Shown here in pieces: positions 34,192 to 42,986 of a DNA stretch of 64,000 bases (positions within the stretch are counted from its first letter, which is position 1; each line of letters starts with the position of its first letter). The notes beneath the pieces were generated by a model. The model worked only from the letters and a program-made list of their open reading frames with translations. It ran no database searches and was not told the DNA's origin. Made by a program: the position numbers and the translations under genes. Source of the stretch: Azonexus sp. (GTDB lineage Bacteria; Pseudomonadota; Gammaproteobacteria; Burkholderiales; Rhodocyclaceae); NCBI GenBank assembly GCA_030696345.1, contig JAUYSK010000019.1, positions 186,001 to 250,000 on the forward strand. The letters are read 5' to 3'.

Positions 34192-34680
34192 ATGTGCAAC
34201 ACCCACCGCCGCAAGTTTCTCGGCCGGTTCGGCATTGGCGGCCTGCTGCTGACGCCGCTGGCGGCCGCACTCAGCGGTTGCAAGAAAGACGGCTGGCCGG
34301 AAGGCATGGTCGAAATCAAGTGGGACCGTGATACTTGCGTCCGTTGCAGCATGGTCATTTCCGACCGGCGTTTCGCCGGCGAGATTCGTGGCGGCACGAA
34401 CAACACCGTATTCAAGTTCGACGACATCGGCTGCCTGGTCTTCTGGCTGAAGGAAAAGGCCGACAAGTATCCGTGGCTGGCCGATGCCGCCACCCGCATC
34501 TGGGTCGCCGATTTCAGCAGCAAGAGCCGCGACGAAATGAACTGGCTGGACCCGAAGCGCGCCCAGTACATAACCAAGACCTCGCCGATGGGCTACAACT
34601 TTGCTGCCGTTTCCATACCGATGCCCGGCAGCCTCGATTTCACCGACATGCGCCAGCACACGCTGGCCAAGGGCAAATAA
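34192..34680 (+). CDS. nosL: NosL copper chaperone lipoprotein
   Basis: A 162-residue lipoprotein: an N-terminal signal with lipobox ALSGC (Cys30), then the copper-binding motif CVRCSM (Cys49, Cys52, Met54) and FDDIGCLVFWL. NosL is an outer-membrane-anchored Cu(I) chaperone that supplies copper for Cu-Z. The twin arginine near the N terminus (HRRKFLGRFG) may allow Tat export. It lies two bases after nosF and touches nosY. Confidence 0.93.
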   Translation: MCNTHRRKFLGRFGIGGLLLTPLAAALSGCKKDGWPEGMVEIKWDRDTCVRCSMVISDRRFAGEIRGGTNNTVFKFDDIGCLVFWLKEKADKYPWLADAATRIWVADFSSKSRDEMNWLDPKRAQYITKTSPMGYNFAAVSIPMPGSLDFTDMRQHTLAKGK

Positions 34681-35508
34681 ATGAAGCAACTCTGGCTTAC
34701 CGCCAAACTCGATATCGTCGAATCGCTGCGTGCCCGCTGGTTCCAGATCTACACGCTGGTCTTCGGCGGCATCGTCGCCCTGCTCTTCCTTTTCGGCCTG
34801 ACCGAATCTCGGGTGCTTGGTTTCATCGGCTTGTCCCGCCTGCTCGTCACCTACATCCAGCTGACCATGGCCATCCTGCCGATCTTCGTGCTGATCACCA
34901 CGGTGCGTTCGGTGGCCGGCGACCGCGAGGCCGGCGTCTTCGAATATCTGCTTTCGCTGCCGGTTTCATTGTCGGCATGGTTCTGGGGCAAGATCGTCGG
35001 CCGTTACATCGTCGTCTTCGCGCCGGTTTTCCTCGCCATGCTCGGCGCCGTAATCTGGGCGACCATTCAGGACATCGAGGTGCCGTGGGACATGTTCGGC
35101 TACTACACCGCCCTGCTCGCCGTCATGGCCATGTGCTTCCTCGGCATCGGCATGCTGATCTCGGCCATCGCCCGCACCACCGACATGGCGCAGGGCGCCG
35201 CCTTCATGGTCTGGCTGTTCCTGCTGCTCTTCCTCGACCTTATCCTGCTCGGCGTCATGATCCAGGGCAAGGTTGCGCCGGAAATCGCCGTCACCATGGC
35301 GCTGGCCAACCCGCTGCAGGTCTTCCGTACCGCCGCGCTGGCCCTGTTCGATCCGCAACTGATTGTCCTCGGCCCTTCAGCCTACGTCATCCTTGATCTG
35401 TTCGGCGTCACCGGCTACAAGATTTTTGCCCTGGTCTATCCGGCAACCATCGGCGCGCTCAGTGCTACCATCGGCTACTTCATTTTCCGCCGTGGCGACC
35501 TGCCTTGA
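34681..35508 (+). CDS. nosY: NosY, ABC transporter permease
   Basis: A 275-residue membrane permease with six hydrophobic segments and the ABC2-type layout. The motif RSVAGDREAGVFEYLLSLPVS (about 79-98, partly quoted) contains the coupling helix that contacts NosF. It starts directly after the nosL stop and overlaps the next gene by four bases. The order F-L-Y differs from the common F-Y-L. Confidence 0.93.
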   Translation: MKQLWLTAKLDIVESLRARWFQIYTLVFGGIVALLFLFGLTESRVLGFIGLSRLLVTYIQLTMAILPIFVLITTVRSVAGDREAGVFEYLLSLPVSLSAWFWGKIVGRYIVVFAPVFLAMLGAVIWATIQDIEVPWDMFGYYTALLAVMAMCFLGIGMLISAIARTTDMAQGAAFMVWLFLLLFLDLILLGVMIQGKVAPEIAVTMALANPLQVFRTAALALFDPQLIVLGPSAYVILDLFGVTGYKIFALVYPATIGALSATIGYFIFRRGDLP

Positions 35509-35999
35509 ATAAACTTCTCCCAGCCCTGGTTTTTGCCCTTTTTTCGACGTTGACCGCAGCAGATGAAATGCCTTCCTCGGCAGCGCTGTTCGCCGCGACG
35601 CTGAACGATCTCGACGACAAGCCGATAGCGCTGGAGCGTTACAAAGGCAAGCCGCTCGTCGTCAATTTCTGGGCCCGCTGGTGCGGCCCCTGCCGCGCCG
35701 AAATCCCCGAGCTGATCAAATTCCGCGCCGCCCACAAAGGCAAGATTGAGGTGCTCGGCATCGGCATCGAAGACAAGGCCGAACCGGCGAAGGAATTCGC
35801 CAAAGCCTACGAGATGGATTACCCGGTTTTCGTCGCCAAGGAAAAAGGCATCCCGCTGATGCAGGCACTGGCCAATACCAAAGGTGGCCTGCCTTACACC
35901 CTCTTCATCGACCGCAATGGCCAGGTAATTCAGAAGAAGCTGGGCCTGATCAAGAAGGCCGACCTTGATGCGGCTGCCGTTTTGCTACTGAAAAATTGA
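35505..35999 (+). CDS. TlpA/ResA-like periplasmic thioredoxin
   Basis: A 164-residue protein with a TTG start overlapping the nosY stop. A signal peptide (LLPALVFALFSTLTAA) precedes a thioredoxin fold with WARWCGPCR (Cys60, Cys63) and the cis-proline region GGLPYTLFID. TlpA-like proteins reduce Cu-A cysteines or apocytochromes before metal or haem insertion, a role that fits the NosZ Cu-A site. It closes the nosFLY unit. No better ATG start is available. Confidence 0.88.
   Translation: MNKLLPALVFALFSTLTAADEMPSSAALFAATLNDLDDKPIALERYKGKPLVVNFWARWCGPCRAEIPELIKFRAAHKGKIEVLGIGIEDKAEPAKEFAKAYEMDYPVFVAKEKGIPLMQALANTKGGLPYTLFIDRNGQVIQKKLGLIKKADLDAAAVLLLKN
35549..35561 (+). repeat. GTYGACCGCAGCA copy 7 (T variant)
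   Basis: Lies in the signal-peptide end of the TlpA-like gene, coding for L-T-A-A; a TTTTTT run precedes it. Confidence 0.85.
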
Positions 36000-36054
36000 G
36001 CCGCCCGTCGATCGCGCCGCCACATCGTGCGGGGCGCACTGGAGACATCTAAAG

Positions 36055-37362
36055 TCAGCCGGCTTTGGCGAACTGCTCGCGCAGCCCTTCGAGAACACCC
36101 GGCTCGCCGCGCAGGCGGAAGAAGGCGCCATCTTCGTCGGCTCGCTCTTCCAGAACTTCACAATTGGCGTAGATTTCCCGACGCAATTGCTGCGCTGACC
36201 ACGGCAGAAAAAGCTCGGACTCAACCAGCCCCTGCTGGAAAAAGGCAATGATCTTCTGGCGCAGCTTCGCCACCTCCTCCGGCCGGCGGGCGCTCATCAC
36301 GACGCAATCCGGGTACTGCGCCCTCAAGGCTGCTTCGCATTCGGCCTGCTCGGCGGCATCACCAACATGGTCAATCTTGTTGAAGATGCACAGGCGCGGC
36401 ACGACATCGGCGCCGATTTCCTTGAGCACTTCGTCAGTGACCTCAAGCTGCCGTTCGAAACCGGGATCGCTGGCATCGATGACGTGAAGCAGCAGCGAGG
36501 CATCAAGCGCTTCATCCAGCGTCGATTTGAACGAGGCAACCAGCCCGTGCGGCAGGTTCTTGATGAAGCCGACGGTATCGCTGACCAGCACGCGCGGCAC
36601 GCTTTCCGGGTGGAGCGTGCGCACGGTCGTGTCGAGCGTGGCGAAAAGCTTGTTGGCAACCAAAACCTCACTACCAGTCAGCGCCCGCATCAGCGTGGAC
36701 TTGCCGGCATTGGTGTAGCCGACCAGCGCCACGCTGGCCAGCCCCTGGCGTTCCTGCCGCCGGGCGCGCTGGGTCTTGCGCTCGGCCTCCATGGCAACAA
36801 TCTCAAGCTGCAGTTCGGCGATACGGTCACGAATCTTGCGACGATCCAGTTCGGTGTGCGACTCGCCAGCCCCCCGGCCGCCGACGCCGCTGCGTTGCCG
36901 TCCCTGCGGCCCGGCCAGCTTCGCCATCTCGCGCAAGCGCGGCGCCATGTAGCCGAGGCGGGCAATTTCAACCTGTGCCTTGGCGGCGCGGGAACGAGCG
37001 TTGTTGTGAAATATTTCGAGGATGACCATGGTGCGGTCCATCACGCTGCAGCCGGTTTCCTTTTCAAGATTGCGCGCCTGCGACGGTGAAATCTCATGGT
37101 CAACGAGGATGGCTTCGATCTCGCACCCGGCTTCGTTGTTTACGAAGTGTTCTATTTCCTGACGCTTGCCGACGCCCAGATAGCCCGTTGTATCGAAACC
37201 GCTGCGCTTCTGGATGAAGGTACGGATCACCGTGAACCCCAGCGTTTTAGCCAGCTCGCGCAATTCGGACAGCGAGGCTTCGAATTCGATGTCGTTGACG
37301 CTCGGCAGTTGAACGGCCGCCGCAACGGCGTAGATGGGCTTCTCTTTAACGTCTGTTTGCAT
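36055..37362 (-). CDS. hflX: HflX ribosome-associated GTPase
   Basis: A 435-residue GTPase. The N-terminal HflX domain ends in the typical GPQGRQRSGVGGRGAGE (about 181-197) and a helical linker. The G domain has G1 GYTNAGKST (about 243-251), G3 DTVGFI (about 290-295) and G4 NKID (about 361). HflX splits stalled or heat-damaged 70S ribosomes. Often hfq lies directly upstream; it is absent here. The gene is convergent with the nosFLY-tlpA unit. Confidence 0.95.
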   Translation of the reverse strand: MQTDVKEKPIYAVAAAVQLPSVNDIEFEASLSELRELAKTLGFTVIRTFIQKRSGFDTTGYLGVGKRQEIEHFVNNEAGCEIEAILVDHEISPSQARNLEKETGCSVMDRTMVILEIFHNNARSRAAKAQVEIARLGYMAPRLREMAKLAGPQGRQRSGVGGRGAGESHTELDRRKIRDRIAELQLEIVAMEAERKTQRARRQERQGLASVALVGYTNAGKSTLMRALTGSEVLVANKLFATLDTTVRTLHPESVPRVLVSDTVGFIKNLPHGLVASFKSTLDEALDASLLLHVIDASDPGFERQLEVTDEVLKEIGADVVPRLCIFNKIDHVGDAAEQAECEAALRAQYPDCVVMSARRPEEVAKLRQKIIAFFQQGLVESELFLPWSAQQLRREIYANCEVLEERADEDGAFFRLRGEPGVLEGLREQFAKAG

Positions 37363-37583
37363 TCCTGAATTGCTTCTCTTCTATAGGCAAAGGCAGATAG
37401 TACCTTCCAATGGAAATGGCGCCGCATTCGTGCTGACGCCGACCCGCCGACTTTCGTCCAGTTCCGACAAATATCAGCCTGCGTGGCGTCAGGCGGCAAC
37501 CGTATGCCTCGTTTATGAGCAGCAGGGCTAACTCCTTGTCGTGACAGGTCTTAAGCGCACCTGCCCACGGGCAACCCACAAAC

Positions 37584-37592
37584 TTATCCACA
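37584..37592 (+). other. Single perfect DnaA box
   Basis: TTATCCACA matches the DnaA consensus exactly. It is alone: no cluster and no AT-rich unwinding region, so it is not an origin by itself. Confidence 0.4.
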
Positions 37593-37712
37593 GAAATTGG
37601 GGACCGATTGTGTGCAATGCACCAATCGCCAATGCTGGATCAAAACTTGCTTCATCAAGCCAAGGTAGCGGTTTCTCCTTTGTCCAGTCATCAGCGAAAT
37701 CGGAGGTGAATC

Positions 37713-37835
37713 ATGAAGGTTTTTCAACAGCAGTTTTCTCAGGTTGCCAGCGGTAACCGCCATCAAGACGCCAAAATTCGGGGTCTGGCGGGTTCCTTGT
37801 TGCACTCAGGAGAACTGCGATGTCCTACCGGCTAA
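37713..37835 (+). CDS. Possible 40-residue peptide
   Basis: The ORF starts MKVFQQQFSQVASGNRHQD and is preceded by GGAGG seven bases before the ATG. It is mostly polar, without signal peptide or membrane helix, and overlaps the start of the next ORF by 16 bases, which suggests coupled translation. I do not recognise it. The ribosome site is the main support. Confidence 0.35.
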   Translation: MKVFQQQFSQVASGNRHQDAKIRGLAGSLLHSGELRCPTG

Positions 37836-38020
37836 ACGAAGAAACCTTGTTCTGGATGCGCCTGGCTGCTTTTGCCAGCCTGTCGGAATACGTGCTATCG
37901 ACTGGTGCTTCGGCAGATGATGCGGAAGAGTTCCTGTTGGGCCATTGCCTTCCGACCAGCCTGCCTTCCAGATATGCCTGCTTGTCCGGTGGCGCGGCAA
38001 ACACCACGGTCTACGGCTGA
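37820..38020 (+). CDS. Possible 66-residue protein of unknown function
   Basis: Starts MSYRLNEETLFWMRLAAFAS with AGGAGAAC before the ATG. The first half is predicted helical (about 8-28 amphipathic), the second contains two cysteines and no known motif. It overlaps the short ORF upstream, and the region is poor in convincing genes. It could be a small accessory gene or a remnant. Confidence 0.4.
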   Translation: MSYRLNEETLFWMRLAAFASLSEYVLSTGASADDAEEFLLGHCLPTSLPSRYACLSGGAANTTVYG

Positions 38021-38450
38021 GTATTTCCACCAAGCTTGCCCGAGGAGCACTGAGTTGGTGCCTCGCGATGTCTGGCAGCACCCGCGCGAGTGCGATTCAG
38101 CCCGTGTGGTCCAACCAGCCATCCTGTTGATGATGGGCTGACACGAACAGGGTTTTGGTCGAGATTCCGGCACGACATAGGATCGATTCTGACAAGAGCC
38201 CAACTGTCATCGGGCTGAGTCCATCAATAACAGCCAATGGGATCTTCAGTCGCAATGTCATCATTCGACTGCGGCCGTTCAAATTTTCACGGTCACCAAC
38301 AAGTCTGTGCCCGTAGCGGCAGCATGACAATCAAAAGCAGCTTGGCTGCAAACAGCCTTGAACCAGTCACGCAGCAATGCAACCAAGCCCCTATCTCCGC
38401 GGAAACTACATCATAATCATCCTTCATTAAAAAAAGCACACGCATAGGTT
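38021..38450. other. Gene-poor stretch
   Basis: Short frames occur on both strands, but none has a good ribosome site, known motif or likely composition. The best is a - strand frame at 38097-38330 that may be a decayed gene. The last 40 bases before 38451 are AT-rich and may hold the promoter of the next gene. Confidence 0.4.
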
Positions 38451-39983
38451 ATGAGTAGCTCCACAAATATCGTCGCAGACTACTACCGCGTCAGCCATAT
38501 TTCTGCCGCAACTATTCCCAGTTCGCGCTTGAGCGACATCCTCGCCAGGATGCATCAGGGACGGGCGCTGACGAAACATTCGCTGGACTTTCTGCAACAA
38601 CAGAACCTTCCGGGTCTGTATCGCCTTGCCTGCAGCGAAATCACCCATGAGGCATACATCTCGGGGCTTGATCCCGCATCGTTGAGCAAACATCAGGCGG
38701 CGAAGGTGGCGAATGAAACTAAGGAAAATGAGCTGCAGGCCCTTGCAGCCAACTACCGCGCCCGGAAGACCAATCACCCATCGGGCAGTGCAGTCCACGA
38801 AATTGACCGGGAGACTGAACGCAAGCTTCGCCGTAAGCGTGAGCGTGAGGCTGACGAAGCCGCCGACAAGGTGCGAAAGATGCGCCAGGCGGAATGGAAA
38901 GCACAAAGGGAGCGCAATTGCGAACTGGCTGCCGCTACATACCGCACTTGCGCGATCACCTCTGGTTATACAGAACTGACCGCCCTGGACCTCGCTCGTT
39001 ACTTCCATCTGGAACATGTCGCCGCTGCGGCCAGCCCCCCGATGAGCGATCTTTTAACGGCTCTCTTTCAGGGGCGCACGCTAACAGAGCATGAGTTTGC
39101 ATTTCTGATGCAAAACGCTCCAAGCCACTTGTTTCAACTTGCTTTCGGCAAATTGACCATCGAAAGCTACATTCCAATAGCAATAACTGCCGAAGCCGAG
39201 GCGCTTTCTCATAAAGCTCGAAAGGCGGCAATCGAAGCCACTCGAATCGCACGCGAGAAAGACCCCGAATACATCGCGATGATTCAAACGCAAGCACTAT
39301 ACAAAAAATATCAAATATCGCTGAATGATGAATCGTTGCGGCCACGCATGACGAAACTCCTCCAGCAGATTGATACAGGTAACCGGCTCCCGAACGAAGA
39401 ATGGATGTGGCTCAGTACCGCAGCCAAAAAACATTTCACGGTGGAACTACGAAATGCGTATCACCGTCTCGAAGCAGATTTCCACGCCGATCAATATCGT
39501 CGAACTCAGGATCCATGGAACGTAATCAATGCCAGTAAGCACTACCGAAAGTGTGCGCAGCCGAAAACTGCTCTCGAGCTGATTGACAGCGTTCCACACG
39601 ATCGCCTCAAACAGCCGAAAGTTCGGTCCGCAATATTCACCACTCATGGTGGTGTAATGCGCGACCTCGGGCAGCGATCAGTAGCAATCGAATTGGGCGA
39701 GACGGCGCATGCGCTGATGCCGAAGGACTACCGACCCTGCACACTTCTTGGTGCAGTGCATATGGAACTGCAGCACTTTGACAAGGGCCACGAATGGTAT
39801 GAGAAAGCCCGAGAACGAGGCGCCCCCGAACAGGGCATCGACTCCGAACTTCGAGCCATCTTCCAGCAACTGGATTCGGTTGGACGTGAAGCCATGAAAA
39901 CCTTCCTGCTCGCAGAAGATTCGCATCGATATCAGTGGCTTAACGAGAATAACTCCCAGAGAGCAAAGAAGCGGAATAGTTGA
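38451..39983 (+). CDS. Protein of unknown function with three tandem modules and a TPR-like tail
   Basis: A 510-residue soluble protein. A module of about 60 residues occurs three times: near 8-70 (DILARMHQGRALTKHSLDFL), 180-240 (DLLTALFQGRTLTEHEFAFL) and 281-342 (KLLQQIDTGNRLPNEEWMWL). Each ends in a hydrophobic helix and is followed by a charged, coiled-coil-like linker (for example ETERKLRRKREREADEAAD). The C-terminal third (about 350-490) looks like tetratricopeptide repeats (GVMRDLGQRSVAIELGETAH; AVHMELQHFDKGHEWYEKA). Codon use is less GC-biased than in its neighbours, which suggests transfer. It stands alone. I do not recognise a family and assign no function. Confidence 0.75.
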   Translation: MSSSTNIVADYYRVSHISAATIPSSRLSDILARMHQGRALTKHSLDFLQQQNLPGLYRLACSEITHEAYISGLDPASLSKHQAAKVANETKENELQALAANYRARKTNHPSGSAVHEIDRETERKLRRKREREADEAADKVRKMRQAEWKAQRERNCELAAATYRTCAITSGYTELTALDLARYFHLEHVAAAASPPMSDLLTALFQGRTLTEHEFAFLMQNAPSHLFQLAFGKLTIESYIPIAITAEAEALSHKARKAAIEATRIAREKDPEYIAMIQTQALYKKYQISLNDESLRPRMTKLLQQIDTGNRLPNEEWMWLSTAAKKHFTVELRNAYHRLEADFHADQYRRTQDPWNVINASKHYRKCAQPKTALELIDSVPHDRLKQPKVRSAIFTTHGGVMRDLGQRSVAIELGETAHALMPKDYRPCTLLGAVHMELQHFDKGHEWYEKARERGAPEQGIDSELRAIFQQLDSVGREAMKTFLLAEDSHRYQWLNENNSQRAKKRNS

Positions 39984-40244
39984 AGTCAGCTTCCTCAGGA
40001 AAGCAGCCGCCTAAAATAGCTCGTTGAGCCAGGAACAAATGACTGCAATCGGCCAGGTGCCGAAGTAGGTTTTCCCCAGTCAATTGCCGGAAACGCTTGC
40101 GGACGCTGGCCCCTCAAGCCTTAACGGCAGTTCAGCGCCCCAGAAGCCCTTCACCTCGCGATACCAACGCATACTCACTCGGCCGGGCATAGGCACCACT
40201 GCACCAAGTCACAACATCAAGATATAAACCCAGTCGCCCTGTTT
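39984..40244. other. Non-coding gap between the repeat protein and tupA
   Basis: No frame with a ribosome site is seen. A - strand frame around 40085-40200 (containing MRWYREVKGFWGAELPLRL) could be a remnant of a gene. No terminator is evident. Confidence 0.35.
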
Positions 40245-41078
40245 TCAGCGCCTGGCATTGGGGAAAAATAACTGCTCGCCGCCAATCTTGTATTCGGCGA
40301 TGCTCTTTTGCCCGGTTGGTGAAACCAGCCAGTCGATAAAGCGCTGACCATCTTCCTTTTTGACATGCGGATGTTTGGCTGGATTGACCAGGATCACGCC
40401 GTACTGGTTGAACAGGCGGGTATCGCCCTCAACCAGCACCGCCAGATCGCCACGATTTTTGAAGGCCAGCCAGGTACCACGGTCGGCCATGATGTAGGCG
40501 TTCATCGAGGACGCGGCATTCAGGGCCGGCCCCATGCCGGAACCCGTATCGCGATACCAGGGGCCTTTGGCCTTGTCGAGATCGACGCCAGCAGCCTTCC
40601 AGTAGCGCAGTTCGGCGGCGTGCGTACCGCTCTTGTCGCCGCGAGAAACAAAGGGCGGGCGAGCCGTGAGTTCAATATTGGCGAGGCGTTGCAGACCTTC
40701 GAGAATATCCCTGCCCGCCACTTTGGCCGGATCAGACTTCGGGCCGATCAGGATGAAATCGTTGTACATCACTTCCTTGCGCTCAACGCCCCAGCCTTCG
40801 GTGACGAATTTCTCTTCCGCCGCCTTGTCATGAACGAAGACGACGTCTGCGTCACCGCGCCGCCCTGTATCCAGCGCCTGCCCGGTACCCAGCGCAACGA
40901 CGCGGACCTTGATGCCGCTTTCCTTCTCGAAGACAGGGAGCAGATGGGCAAAGAGCCCCGACTGTTCGGTCGAAGTCGTCGAGGAAACGGTAATGGTGCG
41001 CTCCTGGGCCGAAGCGCCGGAACCCAGCAGGCAGGTGGCCACGGCTAAAGCCGTGGCGAGGATATGTTTGAGTTGCAT
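40245..41078 (-). CDS. tupA: TupA-like tungstate-binding periplasmic protein
   Basis: A 277-residue solute-binding protein with a signal peptide (ILATALAVATCLLGSGASA). The ligand loop TVSSTTSTEQSGLF right after the signal and RGDKSGTHAAE (about 146-156) match TupA, which binds tungstate with very high affinity; molybdate or phosphate binders differ at these loops. A permease and ATPase (TupBC) would be expected but are not next to it in the window. It is divergent from a ModE-like regulator, which supports an oxyanion role. Confidence 0.85.
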   Translation of the reverse strand: MQLKHILATALAVATCLLGSGASAQERTITVSSTTSTEQSGLFAHLLPVFEKESGIKVRVVALGTGQALDTGRRGDADVVFVHDKAAEEKFVTEGWGVERKEVMYNDFILIGPKSDPAKVAGRDILEGLQRLANIELTARPPFVSRGDKSGTHAAELRYWKAAGVDLDKAKGPWYRDTGSGMGPALNAASSMNAYIMADRGTWLAFKNRGDLAVLVEGDTRLFNQYGVILVNPAKHPHVKKEDGQRFIDWLVSPTGQKSIAEYKIGGEQLFFPNARR

Positions 41079-41163
41079 CGGGGTCTTCCTCCAGTATTTT
41101 GGCGGTCTCGGGCGGACCGATTTTGGCCTTGGAGGTTAGAGTAGAATTCGGGCAAGGTTAAAT

Positions 41164-42255
41164 ATGTCACGGTCTGCAACAACTCCCCCTCCTCCCTCTC
41201 GAATCCGCTGGTCATGGGACTTCGGTCCGGAATTTTCCGGCGCTGATTCGGCCTGCCTGCTGGCCCTGCTCACCGCCATTCGGGCGCATGGAACACTGGG
41301 CAAGGCGGCAACACTGGCCGGCATTTCCTATCGGGCGGCCTGGGGCTTGTTGCAACGTAGCGAGCTGAGTTTCGGTAAAAGTCTGGTGCTCAAGGCGCGG
41401 GGCAAAGGTACCCAGCTTTCCGAATTGGGCGAGCAGCTCGTCCAGCTGGATGGTGCAGCCAGAGCCAGCCTGAGTGAAACCCTCGCGCCGTGGGAATTGC
41501 GCCTGCAGGAAGTGCTCTTCCCAACCCGCACGACACCGCCAGAACGCCTGCGGATTGCCGCCAGCCACGACCTTGCCCTGGCCGACTGGATTGAAAATGG
41601 TCGCCACATCACGGTTGATATGTTCTGGCGCGGCAGCGAGGAGGCGCTATTGGCGTTAACGCGTGGCGAATGCGATGTGGCTGGCTTCCACTTGCCCGAA
41701 TCCTGGACTCCGGAACAGGCAAAGGCCTGGCTGGGCAATTGGCTGAAACCGAAGCAGTACGTGTGTTTTCCGGTCATGCGCCGGCAACATGGGCTGTTGG
41801 CAGCGCCCGGCAATCCGTTTGGCGTCAGCTCGGTGGCCGACGTCGCCCGCCTTGGCCTCCGCATGGTCAATCGCCAACGCGGTTCAGGCACGCGCAGCAT
41901 GATCGACCAGTTGCTGGCTGCCAACCACCTGAGTGCCAAGGAAATTCCGGGTTATGCCCACGAGGAATTCACCCACGACGCGGTGGCTGCAACGATCGCC
42001 AGCGGTCAGGCCGATATCGGCTTCGGTATCGAGGCCGCCGCGGCCCGCTACGACCTGGCATTTGTGCCGCTCGCCTGGGATCGCTATTGCCTGGCACTGC
42101 GTACCAGCATTGCCCACAGCCCGGCCGTCGAGCAACTGATCCGGCGCTTTCAGGGCAGGACTTTCCATGAACGACTCCGGGCAATGTCGGGCTATGAAGT
42201 ACTGGCGACGGGCTCTCCCGCACCCTGGGATGAGCTCTTTACCGCGACGAAATAA
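41164..42255 (+). CDS. ModE-type winged helix fused to a periplasmic-binding-like domain
   Basis: A 363-residue protein. The first 110 residues are a ModE-type winged helix (LLTAIRAHGTLGKAATLAGISYRAAWGLL, about 35-63). The rest is a soluble binding-protein fold related to ModA/TupA (LRIAASHDLALADWI; CDVAGFHLP; NRQRGSGTRSMIDQLL; EEFTHDAVAATIASGQADIGFGI, shown in parts). There is no signal peptide, so it senses a ligand in the cytoplasm. It is divergent from tupA, and its likely job is to control tungstate or molybdate uptake. Confidence 0.82.
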   Translation: MSRSATTPPPPSRIRWSWDFGPEFSGADSACLLALLTAIRAHGTLGKAATLAGISYRAAWGLLQRSELSFGKSLVLKARGKGTQLSELGEQLVQLDGAARASLSETLAPWELRLQEVLFPTRTTPPERLRIAASHDLALADWIENGRHITVDMFWRGSEEALLALTRGECDVAGFHLPESWTPEQAKAWLGNWLKPKQYVCFPVMRRQHGLLAAPGNPFGVSSVADVARLGLRMVNRQRGSGTRSMIDQLLAANHLSAKEIPGYAHEEFTHDAVAATIASGQADIGFGIEAAAARYDLAFVPLAWDRYCLALRTSIAHSPAVEQLIRRFQGRTFHERLRAMSGYEVLATGSPAPWDELFTATK

Positions 42256-42384
42256 ATGCCGGGGCCTATGTGTCCCAGGTCACAGACCGCGGCGATCTCG
42301 TTAGATATCCTGCTGTCGCATTCGCTGATCGGCCAATCAAGACCAACCAGCGCACCACGACACCAACTCAACAGGAGATCCTTC

Positions 42385-42939
42385 ATGAATTTTCGTCGCT
42401 TCGCCCCCGCCCTGCTTCTGGCCAGCCTGACACTCGGCGCTGCCGCCAGCCACGCCGAAGGCCTCCGCTTTTTCCCCGGCGCCGATGCCGGCTTCAAGTT
42501 TGAGCCGACACTGGCGATCACTGCTGGCGTAATGGATGCCAGTGGTGCCCGCGATAGCTCCATGACCGTCTATGGTCTCGACTTCAACATGAACTGCGGC
42601 CTGTTCCAGACGCCGGACAACCGCATCCGCACCCATGTCCAGTTCAATCGTGTCGACGAATCCGGTGTCAAATCCTCCGCTTTCGAGCTGTCACCGCGCT
42701 ACACGCTGCCGGTCGGTGGCGGCTTCTCGGTCGGTGCAGGTCCCGTTCTCGCAGCAGTTATGGTCGACAACGGCAATAACGACAAGACCCTGTTTGGCTA
42801 TGGCGCCGTGGCCGGCCTCAATTTCCGCTCCGGCCCCCTCTATCTCGGTGCCGATGTACGTTACCTGAACACCACCGAACGTGACAACGTTCAGTTCGAA
42901 AACTGGGCGGTGCTGGCCAAGCTTGGTATCAACTTCTAA
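42385..42939 (+). CDS. Small outer-membrane beta-barrel protein
   Basis: A 184-residue protein from ATG 42385, which has AGGAGAT upstream. A signal peptide (FAPALLLASLTLGAAASHA) is followed by alternating amphipathic strands rich in Gly and aromatic residues. The chain ends in Phe (AKLGINF), the outer-membrane insertion signal. It is similar in size and plan to YfaZ/OmpW-like barrels, but no family can be named with confidence. A strong terminator follows, so it is a single-gene unit or the end of the regulator's unit. Confidence 0.75.
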   Translation: MNFRRFAPALLLASLTLGAAASHAEGLRFFPGADAGFKFEPTLAITAGVMDASGARDSSMTVYGLDFNMNCGLFQTPDNRIRTHVQFNRVDESGVKSSAFELSPRYTLPVGGGFSVGAGPVLAAVMVDNGNNDKTLFGYGAVAGLNFRSGPLYLGADVRYLNTTERDNVQFENWAVLAKLGINF

Positions 42940-42960
42940 GCCTGCTTCAACAGGACTTAT

Positions 42961-42986
42961 CGGGGAGGCTTGGCCTCCCCGTTTTT
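42961..42986 (+). terminator. Rho-independent terminator after the barrel gene
   Basis: CGGGGAGGC and GCCTCCCCG form a perfect nine-base stem with a TTG loop, followed by five T. Confidence 0.92.

Noticed and set aside
37346-37591. An 81-codon - strand frame upstream of hflX
   Set aside because: No ribosome site, no family motif, and it overlaps the hflX start region.
37584-37592. A replication origin at the DnaA box
   Set aside because: Only one box is present, with no AT-rich repeats and no dnaA, dnaN or gidA nearby.
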